The notes below the pieces were generated by a model. The model was not told the DNA's origin, did no database searches, and saw only the letters and a program-made list of their open reading frames with translations. Both the position numbers and the translations under genes were made by a program. 64,000 bases of DNA from Amphibalanus amphitrite (lineage: Eukaryota > Arthropoda > Thecostraca > Balanomorpha > Balanidae): the NCBI RefSeq assembly GCF_019059575.1, contig NW_024881842.1:536001-600000 (forward strand), written 5' to 3'. The first letter of the stretch is position 1, and every line of letters begins with the position of its first letter. Shown in pieces: positions 56,601 through 63,335 of the stretch.

Positions 56601-59600
56601 GCAAAAATATATTATTTAAATGAAAAGTTAAGCGGGGTATTCAATCCCCCACGCTGGAAATGGCTGCTTTATGGATGTAAATGTTTCTTAGGATACTTGG
56701 CTTTGTTTACAAAGTAGGTACATCTACTTTGTAAACAAATTAGGTGTACCTTACCAGTGTAGAAACTAGATTTAATTATGACGTACTGACCATGAACGTC
56801 TTTATCAAATACAGAGGCGCACCGTCAACTTTGCTAAATGAGGAAAAATGCCTGCCCACGGGATATGGCCCGTGCCGTTTACCATTGCACTATGCCCATA
56901 TCAATGTATACCTAAATCACTGCATCGGTCCCGTCAGTCAGTTCCATGTTAGCTCTCCATTCAGCGAGCGCCCTCGACATGCCTCCCTGGCATGCGCGAC
57001 CGAAAACGTCTCATGACGCCCAGCGCACACATTCCTGGGACCAAACGGACCTTTCGCCAGCGTCGGCGGTCGCACAACTGTGCGTTTTGACCGCCAAACA
57101 CCGTCTAATCTGGCCTAATGTGACGGTGCCGAGCCGCCTGGCGGGCGGCAGTGGGGGCGTAACATGCGAACCGGGCCCACTCACGGCACAGACGGCTGAC
57201 TGTGGCCGGCAGTGAGCGTGCGAACCGAACCCGTGGGAGGCGAGCCTGTGCTTCGCAGAAACGGAACAGTGCATGTTTGTTGTGGGAGGCGGTGTTGAAG
57301 CTAGTTCGTGTGCGTTGGAGACTTCGTGGGGCAATATCAACGCCCATACGAGACACACAAGGATATAGTATTTATGAAAGGATTATCAACCGCAATGGCC
57401 AATAAAGTCATATATAGGGATACCACCAAGGCCAGAACAGGCCTCCATGTGGATACCGATTGTTCGGTGGTTCTATCTAATGCACATGAACAACCAGCTC
57501 GGAGTAGCAGCACATAGCATATGCATTGGATCAGATGAATGACGGCTCCTTATGATACCGGCATTGCTCCATTCCAGGCTGCCGAAGGCTGTTCTGTGGT
57601 GATTCACTGCCCAGTGGCGCACGATAAATTAGTGGTGTTGATGATATCGAGAAGTTTGTGTCGAGAATCGCAGCAATACGGGTATTATATGGCAAGCGGT
57701 TCCGAAGCTATCATGTCGAAAGTTCCGTATATTTCTGTGCTGATGGGTATGGGAATGATATCGAGTCACTGATGACATCGAGATTTATATCACTGGCAAC
57801 GCCCGTCGTCCAACACAATGTGTTTCATTGCATTATATGACCAAAAATTAGATGAAAAATTGTTTCTATAAGCCGAGGGTGTTTTTAGAAGCATGCATCC
57901 ATGCAACGTAGAAAGCGCGTTTCGTATTTTAGGCCGAGTGCCACGTCTGTGTTTTGGTCGTCTGGAATGTGTGACCGTTTTCGAAATGAACGATCCGTTT
58001 TGTCACCCCACGACATCCCCCTGCCCTTTCCGATCCTGCATGCCATTTCTGAGCCCGTACATATTTGTCCCATGGAAGTTGGGTCATTACATTTCTTCGG
58101 ACTGGAAGTATTGCTGCTTCTATCCTGGGGACGACAGCCTCCGAAATGGTTTAGGCGATCGCCAACTTTGTCGATCAGGCAAAGTTTGCCGCGGATGTAC
58201 GGATTTAGGGCCGGTAGGTGGGCTGCCGATCCAATTCTGCCGGTCATCAGACGCTGAGCCATGCATGTTTAATGGTCGGCGACACTGCCCAGAATCGGCA
58301 GACCGGCTGCAACAGCGACTCATGTTGTTGGAAGGAGAAGCAGAACTTCAGTGCATGTCATGCCGGGAGACCGCGCTCTATTTTAAAGGTTGTTAAACAA
58401 GTGCATTGAACGTTCCTTTGGGGGGAATTAAAATTCCACTACCTCGGCCTCCGCGGCGGAGGCCATGTTGTCACTGAGTTGTAGCTCGATGGTGCTAGTT
58501 TTGTCCCTTCATTTGTATGTAGCCTGCATGTTATCTGACGTCTCGCCGAGGCCACCGTGCAGCCAAATACCCTTCATTTTCCGCAAATATACGTAGATGA
58601 GGGAGCGTGCTTTTGTGATGGTTAATGGCCTGTCCTCCCTCGACCTAATGGCCGTGTTCATAAACACCGTCATTATAGTTCGTTTTTCTTAAGTTTGCCC
58701 CTCACTGTAAACGTCTCTTTGAACACAGCACGAGAATTGCTAGCTGAATTACTGAGAAAACTGGTTAGCGCACATTGTATTGTAGATGTGAATAATATTT
58801 TCAAAAATAAGTTTTGAACACCGACGATTTAGCGTTATGTTAAGCGCCGTGCAATTTATTTATTAGTTCAGACATAATTCCTGAGAAGTCGTCTATCCCT
58901 GTGGGGCTGTAGGTATTGCTAAATATGAGCTACGAGTCTGTGAAATAGTAAATAAATTTGATGAAATTGATCGTCTGTGAAATCTGGTCAAATCAGTGTG
59001 CGCCAACCAGTTTTCTCAGTAATTCAGCTAGCAATTCTCGTGCTGTGTTCAAAGAGACGTTTACAGTGAGGGGCAAACTTAAGAAAAACGAACTATACCT
59101 CTGTTTTGTATGCATACCCGGACTGGTGTTTTAGCTCGTTCCAGCCTGTACTCAGTGGCAGCTCACTGAAAGCCCGGGCCGATCCTTAACCGCAACAGCC
59201 GTGCCATCGTGGGACGGAACGAGGTGCCAAGCTGTTCGTTTGCATTGATGCTCTGCATTTCTGGATTCCAATGCGACTACCTGAACACACTACTAGGTTT
59301 TAATCCCGATCTCACATTTGAGCACGGCTGTGATTCAGATACCGAAATTAATGGAGGTTACAGCTCAAGCCTCCGTTCTGTGTGTAGGTACTGTAGGTAT
59401 CCGATTCCGACCCACACCGGCGCCTACTAATAGCTCACTTCCCTCTCACTCTTCCCTCCTCCCCCACTCTCCCCACTCTGACTAACACCCCACTCTCCAC
59501 CGCAGGGCTCCAACGACAAGCTGGCCACCATGCCTCCCGTGGACTCCTACGGCTGGGGTGACCCCATCTACGGCGACATGGGCAGCGGCTACGGCTCTGG

Positions 59601-60256
59601 AGACGGCATCTACGGCTTCACGGACGACGAGGACGGCTACCACCACAGCTACTACGACTATGACGACCTGGGCAGCGGCAGCGGCGACTACGACGACTGG
59701 TACGACTACGGCGATTGGACAGACTACGACCACGGAGTCACCAGTGAGTATGAACGACGGTCGAGGGATTGGCGGCGTAACTTCAGGCGGTTGGACCGCC
59801 AGTTAATACGTATCGGCACTGGCATGTTATCCCGTGTAAATTCAATGCCCATTAATTGCTCTCGTTTTGTCATGTCACTTCTATTGGTTCAAAGATATTC
59901 AACCATGTGCGTAATTGATCGTTGTGGTGTTCAGTTTCAACTTTTCGATCGCTGCTCTTTTATTCGTGTGCTCGCTGGCCGCATCAGTGCCAACCTCAGG
60001 CTGACCTCCTCCTCTCGCCCGTCCCCCAGTTCCCACCACCGTCTACCCCGAGGAAGATGGAGCCGACATCGACATCCCCAGCGAGACCGACGTCGTCGAG
60101 CCAGAGGTCAAGGCCGAGCCCCCGCCGGCCACCACCAAGCCGACCACCAAGGCGGCTCCGGCGCCCACCACGGCGCGGCCTGCGGGCGGCAGCGCGGCAG
60201 CTGTCACCGCCGGCTGGTCGCTGCTGGTCGCTGCCCTGCTGGCCACGCGACTATAG
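5448..60256 (+). CDS. dally: Dally-type (GPC3/5 class) glypican, seven exons, 5' end missing
   Basis: Joined from 5448-5603, 29756-30459, 53583-53763, 54472-54580, 55527-55650, 59506-59743 and 60030-60256. The exon phases agree at every junction and give two bases of a split codon followed by 578 codons and TAG. Family knowledge: glypicans are GPI-anchored heparan-sulfate proteoglycans at the cell surface that tune BMP/Dpp, Wnt and Hedgehog gradients. Seen here: a C-x4-CC start to the core domain, the ESC...YCxxC...PCxxFC...GC cysteine block, a poly-Arg convertase site, DTC and FCWNG motifs, Ser-Gly attachment sites in acidic context, and a hydrophobic C-terminus. The asparagine-rich NTT motif before the cysteine block and the WNG-x-E segment look closer to GPC3/GPC5/Dally than to Dlp/GPC4/6. 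The length fits a family of roughly 550-630 residues once a signal-peptide exon is added. That exon was not found in 1-5447. The glypican call is near certain; the Dally-versus-Dlp assignment is a judgement by eye. Confidence 0.88.
6946..6958. promoter_or_regulatory. Two adjacent CACGTG E-boxes
   Basis: CCACGTGACACGTGCG repeats the 7-bp-spaced double E-box seen near 430. Confidence 0.35.
9165..9266 (+). repeat. (CT)n-rich polypyrimidine tract
   Basis: Nearly pure T/C with several (CT)7-10 runs interrupted by TAT. Confidence 0.9.
12535..12933 (+). repeat. Heptanucleotide minisatellite (GGACGGT)n
   Basis: About 57 units of GGACGGT with scattered substitutions (GGACAGT, GGATGGT) and two copies of a GGGTGTCGGAGGACGGTGGAC variant block near 12820-12860. 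Because 7 is not a multiple of 3 and the unit has no stop on either strand, all six frames stay open, producing the large artefactual frames here. Confidence 0.95.
14389..14480 (+). repeat. Degenerate GGTGGACTGT array with G-runs
   Basis: Repeats of GGTGGACTGTG interrupted by runs of 10-14 G and a (GT)n patch; the unit resembles the heptamer GGTGGAC. It may form G-quadruplexes. Confidence 0.6.
14690..14965 (+). repeat. Pyrimidine-rich stretch
   Basis: About 270 bp dominated by CTCC/CCTC/CTCTG motifs with no clean unit. The open frames here are composition-driven. Confidence 0.6.
15381..15405 (+). repeat. (CCCCCG)n tract
   Basis: Four hexamer units of CGCCCC, a GC-box-like run. Confidence 0.8.
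17278..17405 (-). mobile_element. Probable tRNA-derived SINE with a tetranucleotide tail
   Basis: On the minus strand a pol III B box GGTTCAAGTC (17353-17344) follows an A-box-like GAGCTAAGTCAA (17392-17381) at tRNA-like spacing. It is followed downstream by a (GTCT)n-type tail (17322-17278). Internal pol III promoter plus microsatellite tail is the SINE pattern. The 5' limit and any body are not defined, and I see no second copy in the window. Confidence 0.45.
18414..18494. promoter_or_regulatory. E-box cluster with 12-bp palindrome
   Basis: CACGTG at 18414, 18441 and 18486; the last sits in the 12-bp palindrome TGACACGTGTCA (18483-18494). The surrounding sequence is rich in GTGAC. Confidence 0.35.
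23523..23671 (+). repeat. 23-24 bp tandem array, ~6 copies
   Basis: Copies of CTCGAACTCTGAGCTGTCGC with GAGCT cores at 23536, 23560, 23583, 23606 and 23652. Divergence between units is moderate. Confidence 0.75.
25270..25350 (+). repeat. Imperfect CTGTCTCACCA tandem array
   Basis: Units of about 11-12 bp (TCACCATTGTC, TCACCACTGTC, TCACCAATGTC) repeated about six times. Confidence 0.65.
26017..26049. repeat. Inverted repeat with 11-bp arms
   Basis: CGGTATATTTG and CAAATATACCG around an 11-bp spacer; possible hairpin. Confidence 0.75.
26894..27018 (+). repeat. ~40-bp tandem array, three copies
   Basis: GGGCTGAGYGG starts recur at 26894, 26933, 26974 and 27013 with conserved CTGATGGCCC-like interiors. 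Confidence 0.7.
29756..30459 (+). CDS. dally: Glypican exon 3, main cysteine-rich core
   Basis: The largest exon (704 bp) encodes the alpha-helical glypican core from DAILRLIHNANQST to TYREEVDRE. It contains ASCLREK, then HFQCTESC, SYCQLC, RPCNEFC and MRGCM, the conserved central cysteine cluster that pairs with exon 2. N-glycosylation sequons are visible at NQST, NQTS, NATF, NTTT, NESW and NISE. The acceptor follows an unusually long T/C tract (29731-29753); the donor is GTGAGT at 30460 and the exon ends in phase 0. HFQC adds one cysteine beyond the usual count (see findings). GC content and codon use are strongly biased to C/G at third positions compared with the flanking introns, as expected of real coding sequence. 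Confidence 0.95.
33750..33772 (+). promoter_or_regulatory. AGGTCA direct-repeat array 1 (in element A)
   Basis: Three back-to-back AGGTCA hexamers (33750, 33756, 33762) plus an overlapping GGTCA, which creates two TCAAGGTCA extended half-sites. Established knowledge: TCAAGGTCA is the monomer site of FTZ-F1/SF-1 and ERR nuclear receptors. Binding in this genome is untested. Confidence 0.5.
33911..33949 (+). promoter_or_regulatory. AGGTCA direct-repeat array 2 (in element A)
   Basis: AGGTCA at 33911, 33917 and 33923 continues as GGTCA units at 5-bp spacing to 33949. It has the same composition as array 1 and is probably an internal repeat of the element. Confidence 0.5.
34065..34103 (+). promoter_or_regulatory. 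AGGTCA array 3 (in element A)
   Basis: Five AGGTCA/AGGTCG-type half-sites with 0-3 bp spacers, including one TCAAGGTCA. Confidence 0.45.
34833..34925 (+). repeat. CGTTAGT tandem array
   Basis: Repeated CGTTAGT with a longer period containing CGCTGTCGTTA. It lies just to the right of element A. Confidence 0.75.
37080..38119. mobile_element. TTAA-flanked inverted-repeat element B, related to A and inverted
   Basis: Flanked by TTAA at 37076-37079 and 38120-38123, with termini CCCTCGCCCTGGCAGGG and its inverse. Inside both ends are G-run/C-run hairpins around TCGATGCGA, parallel to element A. The 19-bp near-palindrome at 37150-37168 is the exact reverse complement of the one at 34674-34692, followed on that strand by the same GTTTTT, so the two elements are relatives in opposite orientation. 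The right end has a partial duplicate of the terminal repeat. There is no transposase frame; AGGTCA-type half-sites recur at 37221-37276, 37395-37425 and 37573-37608. Confidence 0.75.
39041..39144 (+). repeat. Four phased CCTGTCGGAC motifs
   Basis: CCTGTCGGAC at 39041, 39074 and 39105 and CTTGTCGGAC at 39135, spaced 30-33 bp. The surrounding sequence is only weakly alike. Confidence 0.6.
40087..40155 (-). repeat. Short heptamer array, inverse of the 12.5-kb minisatellite
   Basis: About ten units of ACCGTCC with variants (CTACCGTCC, CACCATCC, CACTATCC). It is the reverse complement of the 12535-12933 unit. Confidence 0.8.
40398..40460 (+). repeat. (TGTCTGC)n tract
   Basis: Seven-base TGTCTGC/TGTCTGA units with a few substitutions. 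Confidence 0.8.
45684..45691. repeat. Target-site duplication, left copy
   Basis: GCACGGAC, identical to 47492-47499 and directly abutting the hAT terminus. Confidence 0.88.
45692..47491. mobile_element. hAT-superfamily DNA transposon, probably non-autonomous
   Basis: The ends are inverted repeats starting CAGTGTTCGCCACGGGCC (18 identical bases), and the element is flanked by the perfect 8-bp duplication GCACGGAC (45684-45691 and 47492-47499). An 8-bp duplication with CA-starting termini is diagnostic of hAT elements. Both subterminal zones (45702-45810 and 47370-47475) are packed with GGGCC/GGGCTACGGGCTGGG motifs, likely transposase-binding subterminal repeats. The AT-rich middle holds only short open frames with no recognisable hAT transposase, so it is probably mobilised in trans. 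It landed inside a 20-bp tandem repeat. Confidence 0.88.
47490..47552 (+). repeat. 20-bp tandem repeat interrupted by the hAT element
   Basis: The unit GCGCACGGACGACAAACGCG recurs here with one-base variants. Another copy lies left of the hAT element at 45663-45691, so the insertion split a pre-existing array. Confidence 0.65.
47492..47499. repeat. Target-site duplication, right copy
   Basis: GCACGGAC, identical to the left copy. Confidence 0.88.
53583..53763 (+). CDS. dally: Glypican exon 4 with poly-arginine convertase site
   Basis: Begins VRHACGSSEPS, where the cysteine matches the one found in glypicans just before the proteolytic processing loop. Six consecutive arginines followed by DVD come next and fit the R-x-K/R-R consensus of furin-like proprotein convertases, which cleave GPC3-type glypicans at this position. 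The rest (LLPPLPRREQLIDFDAEGE, then LNKLLRAFTS) resembles the helix that restarts the core. The acceptor is CTGTTCTACAG; the donor is GTGAGT at 53764. The exon starts in phase 0 and ends after one base. Confidence 0.9.
53764..54471 (+). other. dally: Glypican intron 4
   Basis: A 708-bp GT-AG intron. The 54361-54420 part carries repeated CTGAC motifs before the acceptor. No other feature is seen. Confidence 0.88.
54472..54580 (+). CDS. dally: Glypican exon 5, C-terminal core cysteines
   Basis: Encodes DVDQHKNMFQTMPEDTC, then NDVSTNNST, then FCWNGDEVGE. The DTC and FCWNG cysteines are the last two conserved core cysteines of glypicans, and CWNG is nearly invariant in the family. NNST is an N-glycosylation sequon. 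The acceptor is GTTTTCTCAG; the donor is GTGAGT at 54581. The exon ends after two bases of a Glu codon that the next exon completes. Confidence 0.9.
54581..55526 (+). other. dally: Glypican intron 5
   Basis: A 946-bp GT-AG intron that splits a Glu codon. Largely AT-rich with a clear pyrimidine tract before the acceptor; nothing else recognised. Confidence 0.88.
55527..55650 (+). CDS. dally: Glypican exon 6, end of globular core
   Basis: Encodes YVKPVAGMGLDSQEFNPEVV followed by VPQIADSTLKEKANMLDQIQQ, matching the post-CWNG segment of glypicans (Y-x-x-x-V-x-G-x-G-L...N-P-E-V) and the following helix before the flexible stalk. The acceptor is CTCTCACAG; the donor is GTGGGT at 55651, phase 0. 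An in-frame ATG lies upstream in the intron, but the acceptor and the conserved YVKPV junction set the exon start. Confidence 0.9.
56702..56739. repeat. Perfect palindrome with forkhead-like cores
   Basis: The 16-bp arms TTTGTTTACAAAGTAG and CTACTTTGTAAACAAA are exact reverse complements around a GTACAT spacer. Each arm contains TGTTTAC/GTAAACA, the forkhead consensus. Confidence 0.85.
58676..59095. mobile_element. 420-bp MITE with ~100-bp terminal inverted repeats
   Basis: The left arm 58676-58775 and right arm 58996-59095 are reverse complements with about one mismatch over 99 bases. The termini start TAGTTCGTTTTTCTTAAG and are flanked by TA on both sides (58674-58675, 59096-59097), as for Tc1/mariner-type elements. 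It is too short to code for a transposase. The near-identity of the arms indicates a young or conversion-maintained copy. It lies in glypican intron 6. Confidence 0.85.
59506..59743 (+). CDS. dally: Glypican exon 7, glycosaminoglycan-attachment and acidic Tyr-rich stalk
   Basis: This exon is a low-complexity stalk rich in Gly, Asp, Ser and Tyr. Four Ser-Gly dipeptides occur in GSGYGSGDG and GSGSGD, flanked by Asp/Glu clusters, the context in which xylosyltransferase starts heparan-sulfate chains on glypicans. Twelve tyrosines sit next to aspartates (for example YYDYDD and DYDDWYDYGDW), which fits the acidic context of tyrosine sulfation, though that modification is only an inference. The acceptor is CTCCACCGCAG; the donor is GTGAGT at 59744. 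The exon starts in phase 0 and ends after one base. Confidence 0.9.
59744..60029 (+). other. dally: Glypican intron 7 (286 bp)
   Basis: A short GT-AG intron with a GTGAGT donor and a CCCGTCCCCCAG acceptor. It has no in-frame stop when read through from exon 7, so its retention would extend the reading frame (see findings). Confidence 0.88.
60030..60256 (+). CDS. dally: Glypican exon 8, stalk end and GPI-anchor signal
   Basis: Encodes PTTVYPEEDGADIDIP, a Thr/Pro/Ala/Lys linker, and then GGSAAAVTAGWSLLVALL followed by ATRL and TAG. Small residues (GGSAAA) followed by a short hydrophobic end without a charged tail of any length is the typical GPI-transamidase signal, as expected for a glypican. 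The acceptor is CGTCCCCCAG. The A from exon 7 plus TT makes Ile at the junction. The linker resembles mucin-like stalks and may be O-glycosylated. Confidence 0.9.
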
Positions 60257-60825
60257 GGCGTGGAGCGCCGAGCCGGCTGAGAGAGAGAGCTTTCTTGCGG
60301 GTGACGGCGGTCGCAGCGCCGCCCCGCACGCCCGCCTGTGATACCGTGTCTGTGGAAAGAGCGAGAGAGCGTGTGCACACGCCGGTACGGCCGGCGTCAG
60401 AGTGCCAAACGGGCCGGGCGCGGCGCGAGCTACCGGTCGGTCAGTGCTGGACCGCGCCGCCCTCCACACAGGGCAGAGGGAGGGAGGGGAGCAGAGAGAG
60501 GGCCAGACGGACGGGAGCGGACCGGCCGGACGGCCGCCGGCGTCCGGCACATTCAGGAGCGGCGCTGTGCAGTGGGAGGAGCGGCCGCCGCCGCGACAGG
60601 ACGGCAGGGCTGGACACGTGGACTGGAGGCGGGCCGAGAGCCCATCTGCGTCTTCCCGAGCGAGTGAGAGCGGAGGTGGCGCCACTGCGGCGCCCGCCAG
60701 CGGTCCTCATCTTCATAACCCGCGTGGCTGTTGACCGCCCCGATGGTGCTTTCAGGGAGTTAGACTTCTAGCTTAGTGGGGTATCATACTTTCAAGCAAT
60801 AAAGTCTCGTACGACTAACCCGACG
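60257..60825 (+). other. dally: 3' UTR of the glypican gene
   Basis: GC-rich sequence from the TAG to just past the AATAAA signal. Several open frames run through it on both strands, but none looks like a protein and all are explained by the lack of A/T-rich stop codons. The right boundary is approximate because the cleavage site cannot be read directly. Confidence 0.6.
60798..60803 (+). terminator. Polyadenylation signal AATAAA for the glypican
   Basis: A canonical AATAAA lies 542 bp after the glypican stop codon, followed by a GT-containing stretch near 60918-60930. It is the first AATAAA on the plus strand after the stop codon. Confidence 0.7.
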
Positions 60826-60834
60826 GCGCGCCCT

Positions 60835-60915
60835 GTCGAGGGGCGCCGCCGCCTGTGGCGCCCTCTCGCGGGGGCGCCGCTTTCAGTAGCTCCCCTCGTG
60901 GGGGCACCGCTGCCA
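60835..60915 (+). repeat. GC-rich ~31-bp repeats downstream of the glypican
   Basis: About 2.5 imperfect copies built on GGGGCGCCGC. They contain GGCGCCCTCTCGCGGG (60857-60872), close to the CTCF core read in this direction. Confidence 0.5.
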
Positions 60916-61896
60916 GCAGACAGTGTTGACTCCGCTGGTACGCTTTCGGAACGACGCTGAAGTGTATCTTTCGTTTACTAGCTTGACAAGTCGATGTTAT
61001 GTTAGGTGCGCTATGTTACTGCTTCTCCAGAAATTCGAGTTTGACCGGGAGTTTGTGAGCGGCCTGCCGACGGCGATCGCCATTATGTTCGTACTTGTTG
61101 ACCGTTTTAGATGTGCATTCTCACTCATTGTATAACGTTTGTCGAAATGTCCGTGCTGCGTTCACTTGACCGCCGGCCGACCGCCGCGCGCGCGCGACCG
61201 TTTTAGATACAATCATGACGCGTGTGTTAGTGAGCCAAATATCATAATTGGACGTATCGGCGCGCCAAATGACGCGTGGTCGTGCCTAGTGACGACATTG
61301 TTGAGCTCGTGACGTATGCTGCTCGCCGCGATTGCCTTAGCTGCTTGTGTACGTCGGCCCCCGTGCGCTGGGGGCACTCTACGACAGCCACGTCCTCCGC
61401 GAACCCTCCACGGGACACCGGCGGGCCCCCAGGGTGGATGGCACTACTGGACGGCCCAGCACCCTTCCAATGGAGATGTCCTGACCGTCACCGCTCCCCG
61501 GGAGCTCCACAGGGTCCTGGGCGGGATATCCGCACCACTCCAACCCCCGCCATCACACACAGGCTCCCGACACCATATCTACTTCGCTGGGATGATTTCT
61601 ACGCCGCCGCCGTCCTATTCCACTAACCCGAACCTTTCCCGCTCCGCCCCGCCGCGCCAGACGCCGACTCCCGTGTCCCTGACCAGTCATATCGCCGCGC
61701 CGGCCTCACGTGACGTCACCGGGCTGTGACGTCATCTGTGCGCCGTTCGGTCACATATCCGTCTGTGCCGCCGGTTCTAGCCGCCCCGTGTGAGTGATGG
61801 ACTATCGCCGGGCGTGTGCTGTTTATATCGTCTGACCGCGTGAGTGAGAGAGAGTCTGTGGCTATTTAACTCCCTGTCCTTCGGCCCGTGTCTCGG

Positions 61897-62066
61897 AGGA
61901 TCCAGGATCCGGGGATCCGGAGCGGGATGGGACCTCGAGGATCCAGTATCCAGGCTGTTACAGCAGGTGGGGATTCGAAGGCTGAGTAGAATACAGTATC
62001 CAACACGGAGTGGAGGACCCGGATCCAGTGCGGTTTAGGGATCCAGTATCCAGCGAGGATCCAGGG
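61897..62066 (+). repeat. GGATCCAGTATCCAG repeats
   Basis: GGATCC and GTATCCA motifs recur at least nine times at irregular spacing. Confidence 0.65.
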
Positions 62067-63077
62067 CGGATGGGTTCAGAAACGCGCAGTGTTGATCGGT
62101 GTATGGAAAGGATGTGATAAATACATTGTTACTTCCGCCTCTCGAAAGTTGTGGTAGCCATTAGAACTAGACTATCAGAGAGCTCAAGATCGCACTAGGA
62201 GCTTCGTTGAACTTCGCTGAATCAGCTGCTGTCAAATTCAAATCTCCAACCAGACTTGCTGTGCTCTTTCCACTCATTCCTCCACATTGCATTCCGTCGG
62301 TTTAGGAAGAAACACTCCGTGGCACACACTATTGGTAATACTTCTATTTACACACGACCTCTATATAGGTACAATATAATTTGACACATGGTCAATGTCT
62401 CTCAAATCGCTCGCGCGCTCGTGGCGCTGCTTTCTCCTCCCTCTCACTCACTCATACATCCACTCACTCTCTCACCAACTTACTCACCCACTCTCTCCTA
62501 CACGCTTACTCTTTCTCGCGCGTGCCAGGCGCACAATACTCGTTCTACCCGGACACACTGGCCAACCGGCCATATCTAACCGGGACGACGCCAACATCGA
62601 TGAACGCTCGACCGTCTGGGAATATAAATTACTAAAATGAATGAGAAGCTACCAGCACTATGACGAGCACGACACGCGAGTCGGTCGGCTGACCGCACGC
62701 CGGCGCGGCGACAACACAGGGGGCACAGCGAGTTAAACACTAAAATCGGGGAAATGAGAATTATCACATCTTCTCTCGCGCGGCCCGGCGGTCGGGGCGC
62801 CGGGCTCGACCGGTCGGCCGGGGCGCCGCGGGCCGAGGACTGACCCGCTGTCTGACGGCGCGGGTCCGTCGGCTGGTGACCCGCTCTGACGGGGCGCCGG
62901 TACAGGGACGAGGAAGAGGTCACGCTGGCTCACTACAGCGGCCGAGGTCGCCAGCGGAGCGCCTACTGGGCCGCGGCATGCCGAGCAGGACCGCCAGAGA
63001 GCTGAGGTGCTCCGCCGCGCGTCCACCGAACGGCGCAGCAACAATCAACAACGGGTGACGGCGGGCGGCGAGCAGAG

Positions 63078-63127
63078 CGCCGCCAGCGCCACCTAGGAGC
63101 CGACCAGCCCGCCGCCAGCGCCACCTA
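63078..63127. repeat. Duplicated 18-mer with CTCF-like core
   Basis: CGCCGCCAGCGCCACCTA occurs at 63078-63095 and 63110-63127. AGCGCCACCTA matches the insect CTCF core. It lies about 100 bp past the dlg stop codon. Confidence 0.55.
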
Positions 63128-63228
63128 CAGACGTGGCGCGCAGACCGGCTGAGATTCGGCGGCGGCCGGTCGGTAAAGCTCTGAGCACGGCGATCTGTCT
63201 AGTTGTCTGGAGCGCCGCCGTGGCGCGC

Positions 63229-63335
63229 TCACAGCTTCTCTTTGGAGGGTATCCAGATGCGGTTGGTGCCCTGCTCGCGGATCGTGTCCTTGATCTTCTC
63301 GTAGATGTCCTCCGGCGTGTCGCCGCTGATGATAC
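63229..63335 (-). CDS. dlg1: Discs large (MAGUK) last coding exon
   Basis: Reading the minus strand, the exon encodes IISGDTPEDIYEKIKDTI, then REQGTNRIWIPSKEKL and TGA. This is the C-terminal end of the guanylate-kinase-like domain of Discs large/PSD-95 proteins, whose C-termini end in IW-V-P-(S/A)-(K/R)-E-x-L. Family knowledge: Dlg is a PDZ-SH3-GK scaffold at septate junctions and synapses; its GK domain is catalytically inactive and binds phosphopeptides. The acceptor is CCGTCAG just before 63335. The exon begins with two bases of a codon, completed as AGT (Ser) by the upstream exon. The segment before IW reads EQGTNR rather than the usual Q-S-G-P-x, a local divergence. Confidence 0.92.

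Larger units (their letters stand above)
55651..59505 (+). other. dally: Glypican intron 6 (3.9 kb)
   Basis: A phase-0 intron containing a perfect 16-bp-arm palindrome (56702-56739), a stretch open in several frames at 57885-58396, and the 420-bp MITE (58676-59095). Confidence 0.88.
60826..63228. other. Convergent intergenic region and dlg 3' UTR
   Basis: This region separates the glypican end from the dlg stop codon. The lower-numbered side of 63229 must include the dlg 3' UTR, but I see no canonical AATAAA on the minus strand in this stretch, so its end is unknown. It holds GC-rich repeats at 60835-60915, GGATCC-type repeats at 61897-62066, a pyrimidine-rich stretch at 62430-62520 and an 18-bp duplicated motif at 63078-63127. 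An open frame starting at 61316 begins like a signal peptide but has no recognisable continuation. Confidence 0.6.
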
